9,515 nt of DNA from an uncultured Bacillota bacterium (lineage in GTDB: Bacteria; Bacillota_I; Bacilli_A; Izemoplasmatales; UBA1188), in the NCBI GenBank assembly GCA_937907585.1, contig CALCVH010000067.1:1-9515 (forward strand), read 5' to 3'. The position numbers were made by a program, and so were the translations under genes. Shown here in pieces: positions 4,675 through 9,515 of the stretch (the stretch's first letter is position 1; each line of letters starts with the position of its first letter). A model generated the notes under the pieces. That model ran no database searches. It had not been told where the DNA came from and worked only from the letters and a program-made list of their open reading frames with translations.

Positions 4675-5825
4675 AAGCTATTCATGAGTTCTTCATCGCT
4701 CTGTTCAAACAAGTGTGAATAGGTATCTAAAGTTTGTTGAGGACTGGCATGTCGCATGTGTTTTGACACCAAAAGCGGAGACCAACCTGCATCAATAGCT
4801 CGAGAAGCAAACGAGTGTCTAAGTCCGTGAATAGTGATGTGCTTAACATTTGCGAGCTCAATATGTTCGTCCATTACACGCCTTATACTTGTACGAGAAG
4901 TTTTCTTAACAAAAAACACAAAGTCTTTATCTTGTCCGATTTCTTTTTCTTTTAACCATATTAATTCTTCCACGATGGATTTAGGCAAAGTGATCGTTGC
5001 TTGGGAAGCGAGATTTTTAGTGGTGGAAATTTGACCGCTAAAATCGATTGTTCTTTGAATAGTCATCTTGTTAGTGGCTAAATTAATATCTTGCCATTGT
5101 AAGCCTAACAATTCGCCTACACGTAGAGCGCCATAATACGCAACGTCAAATAATACCTTCCATGCGTGAGAAGTTTCTTCATCGTTGCTAAAAGTCTTGA
5201 TAAAGTTCTCATATTCAGTAGGTGTCCAAAAGTTATCTTTACTCGCAACACTCTTTACTTCGTTCCTAGTAGTAAGATGAGTTAAAATTTTGCTAGACTT
5301 ATATTCAAACTCTTGTGAGATATGTTCGAGCTTGCTTGAGTATTCAATAAGGTTTTTAAGCGTTGTGAGAATACGGTTCTTGCGTTTGGCTGAAATATCT
5401 TTTAGAGCGGAAATCTTTCTCCTAAAGGCTGTAATGCTTTCTATCGTGAGTGCTTTATCTATCGACAAATTATTTATGAAGTTTGGTTTAATATATTTGT
5501 TAACTACTAACTCGTATCCGTAAGCAGTTTGCTTTTTTAAAGTGCCATAGAGTTCTTGAACGAAAGCGTCACACTCGCTTGAAAAAGATTCAGGGCGAGA
5601 AATCGTGCTTTTATCAATGGCTTCGATTTTTTGAATAATCATAAACTCAAAGTTCTGTAAAGTCTTCTTTTGTTCTTTCTTTGATAAATCGGAAATATCA
5701 AAACCTATCACTTTATTAAAGAGTTCCATTTTCTGAATACGCTTAGTTTTGTAATTCCCGAAACTGTCTTTGTATTGATAACTGATAACATAATGTTTTG
5801 CTTGTTTATCATAATATACACACAT
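4662..5825 (-). CDS. int: Tyrosine-type site-specific integrase
   Basis: A full-length 387-aa phage integrase that cuts and joins attP and attB through a 3'-phosphotyrosine link. Residues about 1-65 form the arm-binding domain (begins MCVYYDKQAKHYVISYQYKD), about 80-170 the SAM-like core-binding domain, and about 198-380 the catalytic domain. The catalytic set is complete: R235 (GALRVGELLGL), K270 (TTKNLAS), H333 and R336 (HGLRHSFASR), H359 (KHMRHAS) and nucleophile Y369 (TLDTYSHLF). The start is backed by AAGGAG nine bases upstream. Its 3' end lies in the right arm repeats, beside the predicted attP, the usual position. The strand is the same as the repressor's, and no clear terminator for the minus strand separates them, so some transcripts may cover both. 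Confidence 0.95.
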   Translation of the reverse strand: MCVYYDKQAKHYVISYQYKDSFGNYKTKRIQKMELFNKVIGFDISDLSKKEQKKTLQNFEFMIIQKIEAIDKSTISRPESFSSECDAFVQELYGTLKKQTAYGYELVVNKYIKPNFINNLSIDKALTIESITAFRRKISALKDISAKRKNRILTTLKNLIEYSSKLEHISQEFEYKSSKILTHLTTRNEVKSVASKDNFWTPTEYENFIKTFSNDEETSHAWKVLFDVAYYGALRVGELLGLQWQDINLATNKMTIQRTIDFSGQISTTKNLASQATITLPKSIVEELIWLKEKEIGQDKDFVFFVKKTSRTSIRRVMDEHIELANVKHITIHGLRHSFASRAIDAGWSPLLVSKHMRHASPQQTLDTYSHLFEQSDEELMNSLSSH

Positions 5826-5852
5826 TTGATTAATCTCCTTAAAAATGTTAAA

Positions 5853-5858
5853 ATTATA
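5853..5858 (-). promoter_or_regulatory. int: Possible -10 box of an integrase promoter
   Basis: On the minus strand TATAAT lies about 28 bases before the integrase ATG. The base run 17 positions further upstream (AAACAT) is far from TTGACA, so a promoter here would be weak or need help. Integrase may also be read from the repressor promoter. Confidence 0.35.
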
Positions 5859-5917
5859 AAGTATCGTTGATATGTATGTTTTACTTGCGAGGTGTCACAT
5901 ACGTGTCTCTTGTTACG

Positions 5918-5946
5918 TGCACGGGTAAATAACTCGTGCATTTTTT
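5918..5946 (+). terminator. Hairpin with T run on the plus strand between integrase and repressor
   Basis: TGCACGGGT (5918-5926) pairs with ACTCGTGCA (5932-5940), nine pairs with one G-U, followed by TTTTTT. The T run is on the plus strand, so it would stop transcripts running against the repressor gene and not the repressor mRNA itself, which has no U run after the hairpin. Confidence 0.6.
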
Positions 5947-5947
5947 C

Positions 5948-6646
5948 TTATTTTGAGTTGAAAGCTGAATATTTTCTCGGTATGTAATTGTTATCGATGT
6001 TGATATAATTGTCAGAGTTTTCTTTTGAAAATTCGTTACCAGTAATTGCGGAATATTCTTTCTTTGCAAACTCAAGAATTTGTAGTCTAGCCCTGCCATT
6101 ATCGGCAAGTAATGTTTGGTAGTCTTTTAAATCTTTTGATATTGCGATTAATTCTCGATTTATATCATCTTCTAAAAAACTATCTATAGAATTTAGAGCT
6201 CCATATCTTATACGTTCATTAGTGCGTTTAATGATATCGGCGTTTGCAAGTTCTTTTGCTCTTCTCACCATTTTGTGGGTGATCGTGTAATCTCCTATTC
6301 TAACTGGTGGATATAACTCAATGTAATGAATTATTAATTGATTTTGGGAAAGGTAATTTGAATATTGTTCATCGTTCAATAAGATTGTCCCGCCTGAATA
6401 TTCAACATAAACACCCATATCACTCGCTTTAGTGAGATAGTCACCAGTGCAACCGAAGTAATAATTTAATACTTTATTGTATTTCGGAAGAATGGTTCTT
6501 CTACCCAGCGCCAGAGAAATAACAGTGGAACTAGGAATACCAACTTGACTTGCTAATTTTCGTAATGACAATTTGCTACATGTATTAGTAATTTCACGTA
6601 TTCGATTAGAATTCCTTTTACGCTTGATAAGTTCTTTTTCGTCCAT
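5948..6646 (-). CDS. HTH transcriptional regulator, probable lysogeny repressor (no LexA-type peptidase)
   Basis: The 232-aa product has an N-terminal helix-turn-helix (about 24-72: LSLRKLASQVGIPSSTVI, then SLALGRRTILP), a lambda-repressor-like DNA-binding fold as in many phage regulators. The rest (about 75-232) is charged and largely helical with Tyr-rich stretches. It lacks the Ser-Lys active-site pattern and the Ala-Gly cleavage region of S24/LexA-type repressors, so release from lysogeny is probably not by RecA-driven self-cleavage. It has a strong ribosome binding site (AAAGGAG on the minus strand) and a consensus promoter at 6671-6698. Divergent orientation to the Cro-like gene at 6792 and location next to the integrase make a repressor role likely; its length also allows a more general regulator. 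Confidence 0.8.
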   Translation of the reverse strand: MDEKELIKRKRNSNRIREITNTCSKLSLRKLASQVGIPSSTVISLALGRRTILPKYNKVLNYYFGCTGDYLTKASDMGVYVEYSGGTILLNDEQYSNYLSQNQLIIHYIELYPPVRIGDYTITHKMVRRAKELANADIIKRTNERIRYGALNSIDSFLEDDINRELIAISKDLKDYQTLLADNGRARLQILEFAKKEYSAITGNEFSKENSDNYINIDNNYIPRKYSAFNSK

Positions 6647-6670
6647 AAATTCTGCTCCTTTCTACCTTAT

Positions 6671-6698
6671 ATTATATGTTTCAATGACTTTTTGTCAA
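6671..6698 (-). promoter_or_regulatory. Consensus promoter for the repressor/integrase side
   Basis: On the minus strand TTGACA (6698-6693) and TATAAT (6676-6671) are both perfect and are 16 bases apart. The start point would be near 6664, about 20 bases before the repressor start codon. Confidence 0.85.
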
Positions 6699-6699
6699 T
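6683..6699. promoter_or_regulatory. Candidate operator palindrome over the leftward -35 box
   Basis: AATGAC, five T, then GTCAAT form an imperfect 17-bp palindrome that covers the -35 box of the leftward promoter. The half TTTGTCA (6691-6697) recurs at 6757-6763 in the rightward promoter, where TTACGA-TTTG-TCATAA (6751-6766) is another imperfect palindrome. These are plausible repressor/Cro sites by position and symmetry only. Confidence 0.45.
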
Positions 6700-6746
6700 A
6701 ATTCACGGAAAAAGTTTTTTCAAAAAAACTAATTTTACTCTTGTAT

Positions 6747-6774
6747 TTGATTACGATTTGTCATAACATATAAG
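6747..6774 (+). promoter_or_regulatory. Probable rightward early promoter
   Basis: TTGATT (6747-6752) and TATAAG (6769-6774) are 16 bases apart and lie just before the ribosome binding site of the Cro-like gene. TTGTAT (6741-6746) with TAACAT (6764-6769), 17 apart, is an alternative pair. It is weaker than the leftward promoter by match to consensus. The repeated 16-base element (6746-6761) overlaps the spacer. Confidence 0.6.
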
Positions 6775-6791
6775 CAAGAAAGGAGTTTTCA

Positions 6792-7016
6792 ATGGAGCAT
6801 AAGAACTTATTGATTGACCGCTCTAAATTAGAAAAGGTTATTAGAGATGATAGATACTCTATTAATACTTTTGCTAAAGAAGTGTTAAAGACTAGCGGTA
6901 GCAATTTGGCTAAGAAGCTACATGGCAATACTAGATTTACCGAAGAAGAAATCTACAAGTTGTTTTGTTACTACAAGCCTAATTTAATTATGGTTGATTT
7001 ATCTATCAAAAAATAA
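6792..7016 (+). CDS. Small Cro-like HTH protein, 74 aa
   Basis: This is the first gene of the rightward early operon, divergent from the repressor, with AAAGGAG six bases before the ATG. The product is a single small DNA-binding domain: helix (SKLEKVIRDDRYSINTFAKE), turn and recognition helix (TSGSNLAKKLHGN), then TRFTEEEIYKLFCYYKPN. The pattern 'S-x-x-x-L-x-x-K-L-x-G-x-T-x-F-T-x-E-E-I' is common in Cro/phage-repressor-like proteins of Firmicutes. By position it should bind the shared operator region and shut down the repressor promoter. No extra domain is present. A role as antirepressor is less likely. Confidence 0.8.
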   Translation: MEHKNLLIDRSKLEKVIRDDRYSINTFAKEVLKTSGSNLAKKLHGNTRFTEEEIYKLFCYYKPNLIMVDLSIKK

Positions 7017-7030
7017 AGAAAGGAGAGAGT

Positions 7031-7270
7031 ATGACACAAGAAAGATATATCGGACTTCTTTGTAAACCGTTTCTTAACAATAAGGAAGTTTGCGAAATAC
7101 TTGGTATTAGCAAGTCTGGCGCTTATGAAGTTATGAACGTTTGTCGAAAGAAGTTTAATGGTGCGATTGTTCTTCGCCCATCTGATATATTGACTGAATC
7201 GCTGATGAATTATTTAGGGACTACAACAAAAAAAGAACTAGATAGGATAACAATTAGTCGTGAAGTATAA
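7031..7270 (+). CDS. Excisionase-like small HTH protein, 79 aa
   Basis: Ribosome binding site AAAGGAGAG lies just before the ATG, 14 bases after the previous stop. Residues 14-35 (FLNNKEVCEILGISKSGAYE and the next two) match the winged-helix/MerR-like 'NKEVCEILGIS.S.AY' pattern seen in Xis-type and other small phage DNA-binding proteins, with RPSDIL (49-54) as the wing. In the early operon of an integrase-bearing phage it may steer the integrase towards excision by binding the attP arms, or act as a regulator of early genes; sequence alone does not decide. Its end overlaps the exonuclease gene by 11 bases. Confidence 0.7.
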   Translation: MTQERYIGLLCKPFLNNKEVCEILGISKSGAYEVMNVCRKKFNGAIVLRPSDILTESLMNYLGTTTKKELDRITISREV

Positions 7271-7937
7271 GAAGATTCATTTAAAATCGCATAGTGATTG
7301 GTTAAAACATCGTGTTATAGGTGGTAGTGACGCAGCGGCCATTATCAACCTAAACCCATACAAAACTAACTTGGATGTTTATAAAAAATTAGTCGGCGAA
7401 TTAGTCGAAAAGGATATTTCAAACAATGAGTTTGTCAAGTATGGAAAAGAAGCTGAAGAACATATTAGAGCATTATTCACACTAGCGCACAAAGAATATC
7501 AAGTTATTAAACCTAAAACGATTGAAGAAGATGGTTATATAGAAATGCTCGTTAGGAAAGATAAGCCTTATATGACAGCTACTTTAGACGGAGAATTAAT
7601 CAATCTAGAAACACAAGAACAGGGAATTCTTGAAATCAAAACTGCTAGTATTAGTTCTCACGATAAGCGTGAGATGTGGGAAAATCGAGTGCCACAAAAT
7701 TATTATTGCCAACTGTTGCATTATTTCGCGGTCAAAGAAGATGCTACTTTCGCAATATTGGTTGCAGAACTCACTTTTCACGGGAGAGATAATAGCGATT
7801 ATGTTTTAAGAAAATACTACTACTTTGACAGGAAAGATATTCAAGAAGATATCGATTACTTAGAGCAAGAAGAGACTAAATTCTATGAAGATTACGTGTC
7901 AAAGAAGCAAGAGCCTGTATTAGTCTACAAATTTTAG
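7260..7937 (+). CDS. YqaJ/lambda-type phage exonuclease
   Basis: A 225-aa PD-(D/E)xK nuclease expected to digest one strand of double-stranded DNA ends and hand the single strand to the RecT protein encoded downstream. Visible motifs in order: GGSDAAAI (21-28), GKEAEE (62-67, with the first catalytic Glu), LDG (109-111, metal-binding Asp), LEIKTA (124-129, the E-x-K pair) and PQNYYCQ (145-151, two conserved Gln). The length suits the YqaJ family. The start is GTG at 7260, overlapping the previous gene; no later in-frame start lies before the GGSD motif, and AGGAT upstream gives a modest ribosome binding site, so coupling to the upstream gene is likely. Confidence 0.92.
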   Translation: MKYKKIHLKSHSDWLKHRVIGGSDAAAIINLNPYKTNLDVYKKLVGELVEKDISNNEFVKYGKEAEEHIRALFTLAHKEYQVIKPKTIEEDGYIEMLVRKDKPYMTATLDGELINLETQEQGILEIKTASISSHDKREMWENRVPQNYYCQLLHYFAVKEDATFAILVAELTFHGRDNSDYVLRKYYYFDRKDIQEDIDYLEQEETKFYEDYVSKKQEPVLVYKF

Positions 7938-7947
7938 GAGAAACAAA

Positions 7948-8709
7948 ATGGAAGAAGAAAAATTAATTACTATAGACTTAAAGTCTGAGAACAATTACAC
8001 AATCGCAAATTACGATGAATTAAAAAACGAAATCATTAATATTTGCGGTAAATACGATCAGGTGGAAATCAACGCCACAAATTATTACGAAATCAAGCAA
8101 TATAAAGCGAAACTTAACAATCTTGAAGATAAGTTAGCAAGTATTAAAAGTGAGCTGAGAAATAAAGCGTTAGCTCCGCTTGAAAAGGGCATGAAGCAAA
8201 TTGATGAATTAAGAAGTTATATCAAAGTCGCTTCAAATAAACTGAATGATAGTGTTAAAGAAATTGACGCTAGAGCTGATAAAGAAAAGCGTGAGACTAT
8301 CTCTGATTATTATTTAGCTAAAAAATGTCCTGTTAACTTTAAATATATCTGGGAAGATAAATGGTTAAACAAGACTTCACAACTCGAAGAAATCTATCAA
8401 AAGATTGACACTAAAGTTGACAAAATTAATGACGACTTAAAAGTTATTAAGAAGTTAGGCAAGAGCAAAGAAGATATTAAGTTTATCACTTACCTATATT
8501 GCGAATGGAACTTACCTGTCGCAGAATGCGTAAATCAATTGGAAATATTTCATCACAATTGCAGAAAAAAATCTAAAGTTGTCGAAGCTAAAGAAGATAA
8601 AATCAAAGGTATATTTACAATTGAGGCAACTCGCGAACAACTTAATGACTTATTAGATTATATGGTAGACAGTAATATACATATTATCGAAAGTAAGAAG
8701 ATTATTTAA
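7948..8709 (+). CDS. DUF1351-type coiled-coil protein
   Basis: A 253-aa protein with AGGAGAAAC before the ATG, 10 bases after the exonuclease stop. Residues about 45-115 form a long helical, charged region (YKAKLNNLEDKLASIKSELR, then NKALAPLEKG), typical of DUF1351 proteins, which lie between the exonuclease and RecT/annealing genes in many Firmicute phages. A second Lys/Glu-rich part follows, with three Cys residues spaced through the centre and C-terminal third. The C-terminal end (FTIEATREQLNDLLDYMVDS) is a small alpha/beta unit. The biochemical role of the family is not settled; the steady location suggests a helper in the recombination module. Confidence 0.85.
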   Translation: MEEEKLITIDLKSENNYTIANYDELKNEIINICGKYDQVEINATNYYEIKQYKAKLNNLEDKLASIKSELRNKALAPLEKGMKQIDELRSYIKVASNKLNDSVKEIDARADKEKRETISDYYLAKKCPVNFKYIWEDKWLNKTSQLEEIYQKIDTKVDKINDDLKVIKKLGKSKEDIKFITYLYCEWNLPVAECVNQLEIFHHNCRKKSKVVEAKEDKIKGIFTIEATREQLNDLLDYMVDSNIHIIESKKII

Positions 8710-8763
8710 TCAAAACTAAATTGATGACAAAATGAACTTATGAAAGGAAATTTAAACAAAAAT

Positions 8764-9515
8764 ATGGAAAATTCAATTACAAAAGCAAATAACACAATCA
8801 CTAAAAGCGGAAAACCTAAGTTTTCTGAATTTATCACTAGCAAAGGCATTAAAGCTTCGATTAACAATACACTTCAAAGCGAAACTGCTACAGCTAACTT
8901 CATCGGCAATATGATTACTGTTGTTAACAAAAACCCTATTATTAGCGACTGCGATCCTGTGTCTGTAATTGGAGCTGGCTTACAAGCAGAAAAATTACAC
9001 CTATCTCTATCGCCTGAACTTGGTTATGCGTATTTAATACCCTTCAACGATAAAAAGCATGGAAGAAAACTAGCAGTCTTTATGCTCGGCTATCGTGGTT
9101 ACATCCAAATGGCTATGAGAACTAATCAATACCGCAATATTGGAGTGCATGAGGTATACGAAGGCGAATACGCTGGCAAAGACAAATTCGGCGAAGCTTG
9201 CTTCAATTGGTTAGATAACACCGAAGGAAAAGAAGTCATCGGCTATGTCGCTTACTTCGAAATGCTTAACGGTTTTACTAAATCTGTCTATTGGTCTAAA
9301 GAAAAAATCATCAACCACGCTAAGAAGTATTCAAGAACATACGATTCTAGCGATGGACTCTGGAAGAACTCTTTCGACAAAATGGCTAAGAAAACTCTAA
9401 TAAGAGACTTATTACACAATTGGGGAATGGTCTCGGCTGATTACTTAAACGATGCGTACAAAGCAGATCAAGCGTCAATTGACTTGGAAGGCAACAAAGA
9501 TTATGTCGACAATCC
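8764..9515 (+). CDS. recT: RecT-family single-strand annealing protein (5' part)
   Basis: The frame is open to the right edge, giving 250 residues without a stop. It matches RecT: GAGLQAEKLHLSLSP (70-84), AYLIPF (89-94), LGYRGYIQMAMRT (108-120), then a central SKEKIINHAKKYS (178-190) and SSFDK-like DGLWKNSFDKMAKKT (197-211) leading to IRDLLHNWG. RecT binds single-stranded DNA and anneals complementary strands; with the exonuclease upstream it forms the phage recombination pair. An in-frame ATG at 8740 would add eight residues but has no ribosome binding site; AAAGGA (8743-8748) serves the ATG at 8764, though 15 bases is a long gap, so the start is not certain. The 54 bases from 8710 hold no other gene. 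Confidence 0.92.
   Translation, partial: MENSITKANNTITKSGKPKFSEFITSKGIKASINNTLQSETATANFIGNMITVVNKNPIISDCDPVSVIGAGLQAEKLHLSLSPELGYAYLIPFNDKKHGRKLAVFMLGYRGYIQMAMRTNQYRNIGVHEVYEGEYAGKDKFGEACFNWLDNTEGKEVIGYVAYFEMLNGFTKSVYWSKEKIINHAKKYSRTYDSSDGLWKNSFDKMAKKTLIRDLLHNWGMVSADYLNDAYKADQASIDLEGNKDYVDN

Larger units (their letters stand above)
4450..4675. other. attP: Phage attachment region (attP), predicted
   Basis: This non-coding region next to the integrase gene holds left arm repeats (4468-4503), a central segment, and right arm repeats (4639-4674). The likely core is near 4581-4600: TCTCTCTGGCCGCACCA has the form of a tRNA 3' end (T-stem strand CTCTC, acceptor strand TGGCCGC, discriminator A, CCA). 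There is no matching GCGGCCA acceptor strand or T-loop upstream, so this is a fragment and not a tRNA gene. Arms on both sides and phage genes on both sides point to an intact attP. The exact crossover point cannot be fixed without the host attB. Confidence 0.65.

Noticed and set aside
4712..4719. Seventh copy of the arm repeat (AGTGTGAA) inside the integrase gene
   Set aside because: It encodes part of the conserved TYSHLF active-site stretch and is out of step with the 12-bp array, so protein constraint explains it.
4834..5034. Plus-strand ORF inside the integrase gene
   Set aside because: It lies wholly within the integrase coding region, which has a complete catalytic set; it has no ribosome binding site and a hydrophobic, Cys/Ser-rich shadow composition.
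5290..5523. Second plus-strand ORF inside the integrase gene
   Set aside because: Antisense shadow of the core-binding domain; no ribosome binding site and no domain pattern.
5708..5941. Minus-strand ORF across the integrase start
   Set aside because: No ribosome binding site before its ATG, and it overlaps the well-supported integrase N terminus in another frame.
5881..6108. Minus-strand ORF overlapping the repressor 3' end
   Set aside because: Shadow of the repressor frame with no ribosome binding site.
1..9515. Alternative genetic code (TGA = Trp), since no gene here ends in TGA
   Set aside because: Trp is coded by TGG throughout and no gene needs read-through of TGA; strong AT bias explains the choice of TAA and TAG.

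Overview
The window is phage DNA from a low-GC Gram-positive (Bacillota-type) host. It is AT-rich throughout, most genes have strong AAGGAG-type ribosome binding sites, every gene stops with TAA or TAG, and the gene families are those of temperate siphophages of gut-type Firmicutes. The host species cannot be told from the sequence. The tail of a late region, an attachment region, a leftward lysogeny module and a rightward early region run through without a break.

Region 1 (1-2064): the 3' end of an unidentified gene, a 158-aa hypothetical protein, then a 439-aa polytopic membrane protein that looks like two joined proteins. Its second half carries an AgrB-like R...H-x6-C motif followed by a C-terminal helix-turn-helix. 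A 33-codon ORF with a strong ribosome binding site is nested out of frame at the junction of the halves. An intrinsic terminator closes the block. This is the most unusual locus in the window. Region 2 (2065-4397): a cassette of small proteins, namely a YNPYG-type 118-aa protein, an N/Q/M-rich 86-aa protein, a Gly/Cys-rich 207-aa protein, a 136-aa predicted beta-sandwich protein and a gene broken by an apparent 2-nt deletion. It has an internal terminator and ends in another.

Region 3 (4395-4675): a non-coding attachment region. Three direct repeats of TAGTGTG (13-bp period) lie to the left and three (12-bp period) to the right of a central part that holds a tRNA-3'-end-like sequence and a perfect bidirectional terminator. 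Arm-type repeats on both sides of a candidate core, with late genes joined directly to the integrase side, indicate an intact attP: the DNA represents the free or circular phage genome rather than one end of an integrated prophage.

Region 4 (4662-6646, minus strand): a tyrosine integrase and a 232-aa HTH repressor-like protein without a LexA-type peptidase domain. Region 5 (6647-6791): the divergent switch region, with a consensus leftward promoter, a probable rightward promoter and palindromes that could be operators. Region 6 (6792-9515, plus strand): a Cro-like protein, an excisionase-like small HTH protein, a YqaJ/lambda-type exonuclease, a DUF1351-type coiled-coil protein and the start of a RecT annealing protein. 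The exonuclease and RecT make a two-component recombination module with DUF1351 between them.

Working picture: repressor and Cro-like protein set the lysis/lysogeny decision; integrase, with the Xis-like protein, moves the genome in and out of a predicted tRNA 3' end; exonuclease and RecT act on phage DNA ends; the membrane/HTH/peptide locus is a candidate signalling or sensing device of unknown role.
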